Of a DNA stretch of 49,147 nt, positions 39,001 through 49,001 are shown in pieces. The notes beneath the pieces were generated by a model. It was not told the origin of the DNA and did no database searches. It was given only the letters and a program-made list of their open reading frames with translations. How positions within the stretch are numbered: position 1 is the stretch's first letter; each line of letters opens with the position of its first letter. A program made the translations under genes and the position numbers. Source of the DNA: Bacteroidota bacterium (GTDB taxonomy: Bacteria; Bacteroidota; Bacteroidia; Bacteroidales; VadinHA17); the NCBI GenBank assembly GCA_011049175.1, contig DSCJ01000087.1, forward strand, positions 1 to 49,147. The letters are read 5' to 3'.

Positions 39001-39834
39001 AAAGGTTCAAAAGCACCAAAAGTAGGGGCAACAGCCGTTAGTGATCAAATCAGGGTAGATATTCAACAAGCAAAAGGTGTTCCCGGAACTTCCGTGGTTA
39101 CTTTCGTGGATAACATTACACTGGAGAAAAACACTTATTACGTGAATTTTGATGTAAAATCAGTCAGTGATGAATTTAATGGCTCTGAGATTGGCTCGCA
39201 ATGGGAATGGTTGCGGGAAAACCCATCAACCCACAGCCTATCAAAGAAAAAAGGAGCTCTTACCCTCACCAGTGAACCAGGTGGCGTATCGGAAAACACC
39301 AACAATGCAAAAAACATCCTGCTTCAAAGTGCCAATTCCGACTGGACTATTGAAACAAAACTGGTGGGGTCAAGAATGCCTTCTCAGCCCGAAAATGCGG
39401 GAATTATTGTTTATCAGGATGACGATAACTTCATTAAACTGGTGCACAGGGCCGTCATTAAAACCACGCGTGTAAAGGACCCCCAACCGGGAACCATCGA
39501 CCTGGTGATGGAAGAAAACGGTATTTCCAGATCAATGGCCTCTATTAAACTCGAAGAACCTGTAACCGACGGAAATGAGCTGGTTCTTAAGTTGACAAAA
39601 AAGGGAAGCATCTACACCGCTTACTATTCTGTTTATAACGGTGAAAACTTTGTAAAATTGGGTACAGTCGACCTCCTGCTTAAAGATATTAAAGCAGGAT
39701 TGATGGTGGCAGACGGAATAATTGCCAATTACATGAAAAGTACTTTCTGGTTTGATTCCGACACCACAAAACCGGATTCGCCTTTTGATGTTTCGTTCGA
39801 TTACTTCCGCATCGAGAACAGCGGCATAGAGTAA
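36016..39834 (+). CDS. GH3 beta-xylosidase-type enzyme with inserted CBM6-like module and C-terminal Big2 and lectin-like domains
   Basis: Retaining exo-beta-glycosidase, probably beta-xylosidase. The 1272 residues comprise a signal segment (about 8-24), the GH3 N-terminal barrel with nucleophile Asp270 in TSDCGA and the PCGKHY substrate-binding stretch, and the GH3 C-terminal alpha/beta domain. That domain is split by a CBM6-like beta-sandwich (about 455-595; ITAERF, DGDWTLYENID, GILEVRVGS). An FnIII-like domain follows (about 750-870), then a Big_2-type Ig domain (about 895-975), a linker domain, and a concanavalin-like module (about 1055-1272, EFNGSEIGSQWEW to FDYFRIE) like the C-terminal domain of GH43 xylosidases. 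It is much longer than usual GH3 enzymes (about 750-900 aa). A decayed copy of its first about 180 residues lies at 46400. Confidence 0.9.
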   Translation: MQRTKAKRFVLTIVIVSIMAFIPGGEHSKKPIYLNTAYSFEERAADLVSRMTPEEKQSQFGNTMPAIPRLGINSYNFWGEALHGIMGRNNNSGMTATSFPNSVAAGSTWDPELIKREAKVISDEARGFNHDLIFTLTYWSPVIEPARDPRWGRTAETFGEDPFLVSEIGKGFIQGMMGDDSRYLKTVPCGKHYLANNTEFNRHSGSSELDQRDMYEYYLLPYRTLIRDYNLPSIMTAYNAVNGIPVSASKFLVDTLARKIYGLDGYVTSDCGAIDDIVRGHHYAENYTQAAAMGIRAGVDIDCGSVYQNHAFKALEEGLITQGEMDKALINIFTIRMRIGEFDPKGMVPYAGIKPNKVNDPSHHDLAIEMATKTPVLLKNNKMVKSGNNVLPIDLSQITKIAVLGPQADLVELGDYSGPVEPDLRITPLDGIQNYMKEHNLKTEVVSKSVGNTSKKTDFFTISGFSTVTTDGRIQKFNATKFDKSAKGLITAERFGQTTVRGIKDGDWTLYENIDITDVDSIRFNMTIAEDGGILEVRVGSATGNVLASQEIVSTNKENNNSWLRRPETIPVKINTLGITGPQTLVLVYHEPEPDGTDQETLDMAASADVALVFVGTDQSTGREESDRFSITLPGNQNGLIKDVADVNPNTIVVMQTMGMVEVEEFKSHPNIKGIIWTGYNGQAQGTAMAKILFGDVNPGGKLNVTWHKSLNDLPDFNDYSLRKGKENNGRTYWYFDGDVSYEFGYGLSYTTFEYSNFSISQTEITPNDKITVSVDVKNTGQFDGDEVVQVYVKTPDSPASLQRPIKRLKGFKRVTIPKGQVKRVHIDIDCEDLWFWDAENDHITFDQGKYIFEIGTSSRDIKGKIEATMQGRYKPELVNVVAESDKVVLKPGNVIQTCVTAAMTDDSFYDINKANVTYRSNNPAVVSVDQHGEVTATGVGVASVFAYVTIDGKTVSDSYPVKVMPDLTPKSISVNGKTIPEFDKEVKAYSYLLKKGSKAPKVGATAVSDQIRVDIQQAKGVPGTSVVTFVDNITLEKNTYYVNFDVKSVSDEFNGSEIGSQWEWLRENPSTHSLSKKKGALTLTSEPGGVSENTNNAKNILLQSANSDWTIETKLVGSRMPSQPENAGIIVYQDDDNFIKLVHRAVIKTTRVKDPQPGTIDLVMEENGISRSMASIKLEEPVTDGNELVLKLTKKGSIYTAYYSVYNGENFVKLGTVDLLLKDIKAGLMVADGIIANYMKSTFWFDSDTTKPDSPFDVSFDYFRIENSGIE

Positions 39835-39907
39835 TTTGAAGCGGATACCCTGTACAATAGAATGTTAGATTTTAGATATAAGATGTACTTATTTACTAAC
39901 CAAATAA

Positions 39908-42199
<2,292 letters not shown>

Positions 42200-42264
42200 G
42201 AAAATCTGTTGATATCCGAAAGAAGGAAATTCTATGAATCACAGAATCTTATTTTTTTACAAGT

Positions 42265-42369
42265 ATGGGTTATCGATTCGGCTTATATAACTATTCAACC
42301 AAAACCGCCGGCGGATATGTTGATTTCGATTATTTCCGTATAAACAATGAGATTTCAGAATCATACTAA
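42265..42369 (+). pseudogene. C-terminal scar of a GH43-type concanavalin-like domain
   Basis: A 34-codon frame ends with GLYNYSTKTAGGYVDFDYFRI and then TAA. That is the characteristic final strand pair of the C2/concanavalin-like domain of GH43 xylosidases, also similar to the end of the GH3 at 36016. Nothing upstream (42200-42264) continues the domain, so the rest of the gene has been deleted. The remaining part of 42200-42540 shows no gene and no clear promoter. Confidence 0.65.
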
Positions 42370-42540
42370 AATACTTATTGAAGATCCCGGAATGGATTGA
42401 GGGCTGGTATCCTATCCGGTTCATTCTGTTATTCCCAGCGTAGGCTTATCCTTAAGGTAATCTTATGACAATAACCGTGGGTAATAATGATCTTAAAAAA
42501 TTGACAATGCAAAAAAATATTTGAAGGAATCATTTTAATT

Positions 42541-45033
42541 ATGAGCAATCTCAGGTTATACTTACTTATTGTTATTTTTTTAATTTTTCAGCTGACGTCT
42601 TTCAAAAGCAAAGCCCAACCAGGAGAAAGGCTTAAAATGTGGTACGATAAACCGGCAAAAGTATGGAACGAAGCTCTTCCAATTGGAAACGGGCGGTTGG
42701 GAGCAATGGTTTATGGGGATCCGGTTAATGAGAAAATCCAGATCAATGAGGAGACATTCTGGTCGGGAGGTCCATCGCGTAATGACAATCCGGATGCCCG
42801 AAGGGTTCTGCCTGAAGTCCGGCAGTTGATTTTCAAAGAAAAATACAAAGAAGCCGAAAAGCTGATCAACCAAAACATGGTGGCCGAACAATTACATGGA
42901 TCAATGTATCAAACAATTGGCAACCTGAACTTGTCTTTTCCTGATCATAAAAATTATACCAGTTATTACAGGGAACTCGATTTAAAAAGAGCCTTGTTTA
43001 CTACTACCTATACAGTTAATGGTATTGATTACAAACGTGAAGTCTTTGCTTCAAAACCCGATCAGCTGATTGTTGCCAGACTTACTGCCAGTGAACCGGG
43101 AAAGCTTTCATTTACAGTCGGAATGAACGGGCCTTTACAAATAAAGACCCAAGCCCTGGATGCAAATACTCTTGAAATGACCGGAATTTCCATTACACAT
43201 GAAGGGGTTCCCGGCCAGGTAAAATTTCATGCCCGGGCAAAAATTATCAATTCCGGCGGTTCTACTGCTATTGAAGCCAATAAGATTAGGATTCGTCATG
43301 CCGACGAGGTAGTTATCAGGATCTCGATAGCAACTAACTTTGTTAATTACAAAAGCCTGGCTGCTGATGAAACCAAAAAGTGTCTGAATTATCTAACGGC
43401 TGCTGAATCAAAATCGTATCGGGATCTTTTATGCGACCACATAGCTTCTTATCAGAAATATTTTAACCGGGTCAGTTTGGATTTGGGAACAACACCGGCA
43501 GTTGACGATCCAACTGACGTCAGGGTTAAAAAGTTTTCAGAAAGAAATGATCCGGCCCTGGTTTCTCTCTATTATCAATTTGGCCGCTATTTGTTAATAT
43601 CCAGTTCCCAACCGGGAGGACAACCTGCCAATTTGCAGGGCATCTGGAATGGAAGTACCCATCCGGCATGGGATAGCAAATATACCCTGAATATTAACAC
43701 CGAAATGAATTACTGGCCGGCCGAAAAATGTAATCTCCCCGAAATGCATCAACCCCTTATTCAGATGGTTATGGAACTTTCAGAAGAAGGCCGGCAAACT
43801 GCCCAAACCATGTATGGATGCGATGGCTGGGTAACCCATCACAATACGGATATTTGGCGGATCTGTGGCGTTATTGACGGCGCTTTTTGGGGTATGTGGC
43901 CCATGGGCGGAGCCTGGCTTTCACAACATTTGTGGGAAAAATATCTGTATAACGGCGATTTGGATTATCTGGCTTCTGTTTATCCTGTGCTGAAATCAGC
44001 ATGTAAGTTTTACCAGGATTTTCTTGTCGAAGAACCCGAGCATGGCTGGCTGGTAGTAAGTCCGTCCATTTCACCCGAAAACGCTCCCGCGGCTCATTCT
44101 ACTTCGGTATGTGCAGGAGCTACAATGGATCATCAGATTCTTTTCGACTTGTTTTCAAAAACCATAACAGCCGCTTCTTTACTGAAAAAAGACAGCGCCC
44201 TGAGGGTGGATTTTCAAAAGATCCTTGACCGGCTTCCGCCCATGCAGATTGGCCGTTTTGGCCAGTTGCAGGAATGGATGAAAGATTGGGATGACCCGAA
44301 TGATACACATCGGCATGTTTCCCATTTATATGGGTTAATGCCCAGTAATCAGATCTCTCCTTATACCTCTCCCAAATTGTTTGATGCAGCACGTACATCG
44401 CTTATGCATAGAGGCGATGTTTCAACAGGCTGGTCAATGGGATGGAAAGTGAATTTATGGGCACGTTTGCTGGATGGAAACCACGCGCTAAAACTTATAT
44501 CCGATCAGTTAAGCCTGGTAGATCCTGAAAATCCAGGAAATAAGGGGGGGACCTATCCCAATCTTCTGGATGCCCATCCTCCTTTCCAGATTGATGGGAA
44601 TTTCGGATGTACATCAGGAATTACCGAGATGCTTATGCAAACTCATACCGGGGCCATTCATCTTTTACCGGCATTGCCACACAAATGGAAGAGCGGCAAT
44701 ATAAGCGGATTGCGTGCTTATGGCGGTTTTGAGGTCAGTTTTAGCTGGGGAAACAACACTATAAAAATAATAAAGATCAAGTCAATGCTCGGTGGGAATT
44801 GCCGGATTCGGTTACCTAATCAAGTATCTTTAAAAGGCAATGGAAAACTCAGTAGTGCTTCAGGGGTCAATCCAAACCCGTTTTTTCAAACCCCGAAAAT
44901 TAAAGACCCGATCATATCAGATTCTACCTCTTTAAACAAGGTTAAACCTCCCACCACCTTTTTGTATGATTTGCAAACAAAGCCTGGTAAAACCTATACT
45001 ATTATCAATGAAAAAAACCATCATAATGAGTAA
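42541..45033 (+). CDS. GH95 alpha-L-fucosidase/alpha-L-galactosidase
   Basis: Inverting exo-enzyme removing a terminal alpha-L-sugar. The 830 residues contain a signal peptide (about 1-25, SKAQ), an N-terminal beta-sandwich (WNEALPIGNGRLGAMVYG), the (alpha/alpha)6 domain with NIN (384-386) in NINTEMNYWP, acid Glu513 in SPSISPEN and an HRHVSHLYGL segment, and a C-terminal beta domain. The residue two before the first Asn is Thr382, where fucosidases carry His. As I recall, Thr there marks alpha-L-galactosidases such as BACOVA_03438, which works on complex glucuronoarabinoxylan. Neighbours support the galactosidase reading. The gene overlaps the GH43 gene at its 3' end. The C-terminal about 50 residues are low-complexity Lys/Pro/Ser-rich. 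Confidence 0.9.
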   Translation: MSNLRLYLLIVIFLIFQLTSFKSKAQPGERLKMWYDKPAKVWNEALPIGNGRLGAMVYGDPVNEKIQINEETFWSGGPSRNDNPDARRVLPEVRQLIFKEKYKEAEKLINQNMVAEQLHGSMYQTIGNLNLSFPDHKNYTSYYRELDLKRALFTTTYTVNGIDYKREVFASKPDQLIVARLTASEPGKLSFTVGMNGPLQIKTQALDANTLEMTGISITHEGVPGQVKFHARAKIINSGGSTAIEANKIRIRHADEVVIRISIATNFVNYKSLAADETKKCLNYLTAAESKSYRDLLCDHIASYQKYFNRVSLDLGTTPAVDDPTDVRVKKFSERNDPALVSLYYQFGRYLLISSSQPGGQPANLQGIWNGSTHPAWDSKYTLNINTEMNYWPAEKCNLPEMHQPLIQMVMELSEEGRQTAQTMYGCDGWVTHHNTDIWRICGVIDGAFWGMWPMGGAWLSQHLWEKYLYNGDLDYLASVYPVLKSACKFYQDFLVEEPEHGWLVVSPSISPENAPAAHSTSVCAGATMDHQILFDLFSKTITAASLLKKDSALRVDFQKILDRLPPMQIGRFGQLQEWMKDWDDPNDTHRHVSHLYGLMPSNQISPYTSPKLFDAARTSLMHRGDVSTGWSMGWKVNLWARLLDGNHALKLISDQLSLVDPENPGNKGGTYPNLLDAHPPFQIDGNFGCTSGITEMLMQTHTGAIHLLPALPHKWKSGNISGLRAYGGFEVSFSWGNNTIKIIKIKSMLGGNCRIRLPNQVSLKGNGKLSSASGVNPNPFFQTPKIKDPIISDSTSLNKVKPPTTFLYDLQTKPGKTYTIINEKNHHNE

Positions 45034-46372
45034 AACCAAGCGTCACCTACTACTAATCAGCCTGTTTTTACCGGCGATTTTCTGTAACACATTCTCCCAG
45101 AATCCGATCATTCGCGATCAGTTTACAGCCGACCCTTCTGCCAGGGTTTTCAATGGCAAGGTGTATCTGTATCCTTCTCACGATATACGGAAAGATACCG
45201 GACGTTTTGCCACCTGGTTTTGTATGGAAGACTATCATGTATTTTCATCAGAAAACTTAACTGACTGGACTGACCATGGGGTGATTGTAAGTCAGGATGA
45301 AGTGAACTGGGTTGATCCAGCCTCCTACAGCATGTGGGCACCCGATTGTATTGCCAGGAACGGAAAGTATTATTTCTATTTTCCATCAAATTTCAAAGAA
45401 CGCTATGGGAGAGGGTTCGGAATTGGTGTTGCGGTTGCGGATAAACCATACGGACCCTTTACTCCACAGCCGGAACCCATCAATAATGTGCACGGCATCG
45501 ATCCCAACGTGTTTATCGATAATGACGGGCAGGCTTACTTATACTGGTCTGCCGGGAAAATTTTCGTAGCCAAACTGAAAGATAACATGCTTGAGCTGGC
45601 ATCTGAGCCAAAGGTAATCGATAACCTGCCCACTGAAGGACTGATTGAAGGCCCTTACCTGTTTGAACGAAACGGCAACTATTACCTGACCTATCCGCAT
45701 GTTGAATATGAAACAGAAAGGCTTGAGTATGCAATGGGCGATAACCCCATGGGGCCGTTCAGGCAAACCGGGGTCATTATGGATGAATCGCCAACCGGTT
45801 GCTGGACCAACCATCATTCTGTTATCGAATACAAGGGACAGTGGTATTTGTTTTACCATCATAACGATTTATCGCCACACTTTGATAAAAACCGCTCGGT
45901 CAGGATAGACAGTCTGTTCTTTAATCCTGATGGTACTATACAAAAGGTAGAACCTACTTTGCGGGGCGTTGGTCTGACACTGGCATCGGAAAATATCCAG
46001 ATCGACAGGTATACCTCGAAAAGTGCAATTGGTTCCTCCATAGCATTCAATGATTCGATCAATACATTTGAAGGGTGGAAGACAATACTCGATATGCCCA
46101 ATGCATGGATAAAATACAACGCAGTTGACTTCGGAAATAAAAAAATTAAATCGGTTCAGGTAAAGGCTAAATCACTCAAGGGTGGCACCTTACAGATCCG
46201 ATTGGATAAAGCGGATGGAGCCATTCTTTGCGAAGTGAAAATTCCTAAAGGTACAGGATGGAATAGAATGAATTCAAATATTTTTACATATCAAGCTGGA
46301 ATCCATAACCTGATTGTAATCCTGAAAGATGGTAATCCTGTTGAAATAGACTGGATCAGATTTAATTATTGA
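45026..46372 (+). CDS. GH43 beta-xylosidase/arabinofuranosidase with C-terminal CBM6
   Basis: Inverting five-bladed propeller enzyme acting on xylosyl or arabinosyl linkages. With the start at 45026 (448 aa, ATGAGTAA overlap with the GH95 stop) the signal peptide is about 1-25. An ATG at 45008 adds six residues and is equally possible. Catalytic residues are base Asp36 (TADPSAR), pKa-modulating Asp159 (GIDPNVF) and acid Glu208 (IEGPYLF). Residues about 325-448 form a CBM6-type sandwich (WIKYNAVDFG; GGTLQIRLDKADG; ending DWIRFNY), which binds xylan chains. The IRDQFTADPSARVFNGKVYLY start resembles GH43 arabinoxylan-active subfamilies. Last intact enzyme of the locus. Confidence 0.92.
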   Translation: MSKTKRHLLLISLFLPAIFCNTFSQNPIIRDQFTADPSARVFNGKVYLYPSHDIRKDTGRFATWFCMEDYHVFSSENLTDWTDHGVIVSQDEVNWVDPASYSMWAPDCIARNGKYYFYFPSNFKERYGRGFGIGVAVADKPYGPFTPQPEPINNVHGIDPNVFIDNDGQAYLYWSAGKIFVAKLKDNMLELASEPKVIDNLPTEGLIEGPYLFERNGNYYLTYPHVEYETERLEYAMGDNPMGPFRQTGVIMDESPTGCWTNHHSVIEYKGQWYLFYHHNDLSPHFDKNRSVRIDSLFFNPDGTIQKVEPTLRGVGLTLASENIQIDRYTSKSAIGSSIAFNDSINTFEGWKTILDMPNAWIKYNAVDFGNKKIKSVQVKAKSLKGGTLQIRLDKADGAILCEVKIPKGTGWNRMNSNIFTYQAGIHNLIVILKDGNPVEIDWIRFNY

Positions 46373-46399
46373 TTTCTTACTAATTAAAAATACCATTTT

Positions 46400-46979
46400 A
46401 TGAAAATGAAAATTTTAATTTTTGATTTATTAGTTCTTTCCTGATTTGGGATTATTGCTTATTTACCTCGGGACAAAACGGCTCCAGATAAACCTATTTA
46501 TCCTGAATACTGACAATTCCTTTGGGGAAAGAGCAGCAGACTTGGTATCGAGAACGACCCTTGGGGAAAAACAAAGGCTTCCTGGAAGCAGGATGGCTGC
46601 TGTACCCCGTTTTGGTGCCAATTCATATAACGTATGGGGTAAAGCCTTGCACGGTGTTGTAAGAAAGTATGTTTAATAACAACATCGGACCAATCACTTT
46701 ATTTCCGAATCGTGTCGCCCCAGGTTCTTCCTGGTCTGCCGAATTGATAGAACGTGAAACTATAGTAATTTCAGATGAAGCCGGGCATCGAATTATGATT
46801 TTAATTCAAATCTTGCCTACTGGTCTCCTGTTGTAGAACCGATGAGGGATCCGAGATGGGAAAGAACAGGTGATTCATCCGGGGAAGATCTGTTCTTGGT
46901 TTCTCAGATTACAGGTGGTTTTATTCGCGGAATGATGGGCTATTATGATACTTATCTCAAAGCTGTGCCGTGCGGCAAA
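46400..46979 (+). pseudogene. Truncated, frameshifted GH3 copy
   Basis: Starting with an apparent signal peptide at 46400 (stop TGA at 46442), the pieces ERAADLVSR, ANSYNVWGKALHG, ELIERETIVISDEAG, AYWSPVVEP, RDPRWERTGDSSGEDLFLVSQ and AVPCGK follow each other in three different frames. Each aligns with residues about 30-195 of the GH3 protein encoded at 36016. At least three frameshifts and one nonsense codon are needed. Homology stops after PCGK, at 46979, before the catalytic Asp region. It lies between the GH43 gene and the ECF sigma gene. The remaining bases to 47105 hold no recognisable gene. Confidence 0.85.
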
Positions 46980-47105
46980 CGATTTTTCTTTCTTAGTATG
47001 ATAGTATTGATATTTTCATTATTATTTCTTACTATTGTAACTGTACGGTATAAAGGTGGGTATTTATTGTTCCAACCAAACCACTAAGAAGGAGTGATCC
47101 ACAGA

Positions 47106-47681
47106 ATGTCACTGAATAAAAATACCGTCAAACGGTTTATTAAAGGCGACCTCAATGCCTTTAACCTAATTTACTACACCTACAGTAAAAAATTGTACCA
47201 CATCGGATTGGGTTTGTTGAAGGATCCTGACAAAGCAAACGAGATGGTGCAGGATGTATTTGTCACTCTTTGGGAAAAGCGGGAGAAGATCAATCCCGAA
47301 CTGAACTTCGAGAATTACCTCCTGACCATGACCTACAATTCCATCCGGAAGCTCTTCAGAAAAAAAAAGATTGAGCAGGAAGTAAAACATGAGGTTTTGA
47401 AAGAAACTTCCATTACCCATAGTAATACTGAGAATTCGGTAATTTATAATGATCTGTTGCGTCTGGCTCAGAATTTAATTGAAAAGATGCCCCCGAAAAG
47501 GAAGTTGGTCTATAAACTTAACCGTCAGCAAGGCGTTAGCATTAAGGAGATATCTGAAAAAATTGGAATCTCGAAACGTACCGTGGAAGGCCACCTGACA
47601 AAGGCCTTAGGTTATCTTAAAGAGGAAATGGCAAAATACTCGCTTTTCTCTCTTCTGCTTCTTGCCTGTTTATTGCCTTAG
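47106..47681 (+). CDS. ECF-type RNA polymerase sigma factor
   Basis: Directs RNA polymerase to promoters of a surface-signalled locus. The 191 residues have sigma region 2 (about 20-85; LYHIGLGLLKDPDKANEMVQDVFVTLW split over helices) and region 4 with a helix-turn-helix (about 133-178; KRKLVYKLNRQQGVSIKEI). The tail is hydrophobic (SLFSLLLLACLLP), as in several SusC-linked sigma factors of Bacteroidota. An AGAAGGAG stretch precedes it: the ATG at 47106 has it 11 bases upstream, whereas a GTG at 47094 overlaps it, so the ATG was chosen. No anti-sigma gene follows; the next sequence is an istB remnant starting at the stop codon. Likely partner of the FecR at 21565 or of a lost one. Confidence 0.9.
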   Translation: MSLNKNTVKRFIKGDLNAFNLIYYTYSKKLYHIGLGLLKDPDKANEMVQDVFVTLWEKREKINPELNFENYLLTMTYNSIRKLFRKKKIEQEVKHEVLKETSITHSNTENSVIYNDLLRLAQNLIEKMPPKRKLVYKLNRQQGVSIKEISEKIGISKRTVEGHLTKALGYLKEEMAKYSLFSLLLLACLLP

Positions 47682-48237
47682 ATTTTCCCTATAAAAAGTA
47701 CCTGCACAATCTCGGAGCGAAGAACTACCAGAGAATGCACAAACCAAAATAGATATTCCGGAGAGTCCGGAGTTTATCAAAGAAGGTCACAATGTCATAC
47801 TGGCAGGCAACCCCGGAACAGGCAAGACCCATTTATCTATAGGGCTGGGCAAAAAAGCATGTATGGAAGATTACAGGTTGTTTTTTACCACCATACCCCG
47901 TTTAATTACCCAAATACGCGAAAGCAGATCGCAAAAAAAACTGCGAATCCTGGGAAGCCGGTTTGAAAAAATTGATCTGGTTATATGTGATGAATCTGGC
48001 TACCTAATCTTTTAACAAAGGGGAGCAGAGATGCTGTTCAGCCATCTCTCGCTGAGGGCAGGAAGAAAATCAACCATCATTACCACAAATCTGTTTTTCG
48101 ATCGGTGGAGTGAAATTTTTGGAGACCTTGTTCTGACTGCTGCCATGGTGGATAGATTAACACATAAAGCGCACATTGTCAATATGAACGGAATGTCTTA
48201 TTGTGCATTGGAAACAAAAAAATGGATGAACAGTTGA
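47682..48237 (+). pseudogene. istB: Decayed IS21-family IstB helper ATPase
   Basis: Pieces of an IstB/DnaC-type ATPase in order: DFPYKKYLHNL from the N-terminal linker, a frameshift near 47750, then GHNVILAGNPGTGKTHLSIGLG (Walker A within NPGTGKTH). Next are TTIPRLITQIRESRS, LVICDESGYL (Walker B), an in-frame TAA at 48013-48015, SLRAGRKSTIITTN and LTAAMVDRLTHKAHIVNMNG. The first about 100 residues, the istA transposase gene and terminal inverted repeats are not visible. The remnant begins directly at the sigma-factor stop, so it probably inserted into or deleted what followed the sigma gene. Confidence 0.88.
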
Positions 48238-48284
48238 TCAACTCAGGAATAACAGAAAAAAGAAATCATCCGTTCCATCTTTCC

Positions 48285-48312
48285 CTGTTGGGTGAAGCGC
48301 TTCCCCCAACAG
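48285..48312. terminator. Stem-loop after the istB remnant
   Basis: Arms CTGTTGGG and CCCAACAG enclose an inner palindrome GAAGCGCTTC. No T-run on the plus strand (AAATAAAA follows); on the minus strand the preceding bases would give a U-rich tract. It may end leftward transcripts or be a mobile-element relic. The rest of 48238-48407 holds no gene. Confidence 0.3.
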
Positions 48313-48350
48313 AAATAAAATACGTCCTTTTAATAATGAAAAATTAGTAT

Positions 48351-48358
48351 TAATCTTG
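48351..48358 (+). promoter_or_regulatory. Possible -7 element for the YdeI-family gene
   Basis: TAATCTTG is one mismatch from TAnnTTTG, 50 bp before the start codon at 48408. No clear -33 element. Confidence 0.3.
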
Positions 48359-48407
48359 CATGTAAGTGGTATACTTTTGAAGTGAAATAGTGGTATGGCT
48401 TCCCTGA

Positions 48408-49001
48408 ATGAAAGGCCTTGAACACATATACTTTGAATCCCGGAAATCTTTCCGGGATTGGCTGGAAAAGAATCATGACAAAAAGAAGGGCATCTGGATG
48501 GTATTCTTTAAGAAACACACCCGTGTCAAATGCATAGAATACAGGGAGGCACTGGAGGAAGCGCTCTGTTATGGGTGGAGTGACAGCATTATTAAAAAGG
48601 TGGATGATGACCGGTATGTTAGAAAGTTTACCCCTAGAACCAATACTTCCCACTGGTCGGAACTGAATAAAAAGATCGTGCTTTCCCTGATAGAGCAGGG
48701 AAAAATGACTGAAGCGGGGCTTAAAAAGATCGATAGTTACCTGAAAACGGGGAAAGTAGCCTGGAAATACGAAACCTCAAAGGAAATCAGTCAGAAAAAG
48801 GAACTTCAGGTGCCTGATTTTATCTCCGGGGCTTTGGCCGAAAACGAGCCGGCATGGGCCCATTTCAGGAATCTTGCCCCTTCCTATAAGAAACAATATG
48901 TGCTTTGGATTGCCGGGGCAAAAAGGGAAGAAACCCGGCTTACCCGCCTGGAACAATCCATTGCATTATTGAAAGAAAACAAAAGATTGGGAATGAAATG
49001 A
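48408..49001 (+). CDS. YdeI/OmpD-associated family protein
   Basis: A 197-residue cytoplasmic protein. Recognised by YFESRKSFRDWLEKNH, KGIWMVFFKK, YREALEEALCYGWSDS, RYVRKFTPR and SHWSELNKK, the ordered motifs of the YdeI/OmpD-associated (also called bacteriocin-protection-like) family. The C-terminal LAPSYKKQYVLWI and ETRLTRLEQSIALL are also typical. No enzymatic reaction is established for the family. No signal peptide. It stands alone after the istB remnant, with its composition closer to the left part of the window, so it may mark the return to core genome. Confidence 0.9.
   Translation: MKGLEHIYFESRKSFRDWLEKNHDKKKGIWMVFFKKHTRVKCIEYREALEEALCYGWSDSIIKKVDDDRYVRKFTPRTNTSHWSELNKKIVLSLIEQGKMTEAGLKKIDSYLKTGKVAWKYETSKEISQKKELQVPDFISGALAENEPAWAHFRNLAPSYKKQYVLWIAGAKREETRLTRLEQSIALLKENKRLGMK

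Noticed and set aside
46842-47087. 81-aa membrane protein gene (hydrophobic C-terminus)
   Set aside because: The first half is GH3 sequence in one of several frames of the pseudogene; the hydrophobic stretch is AT-rich run-on after the truncation.
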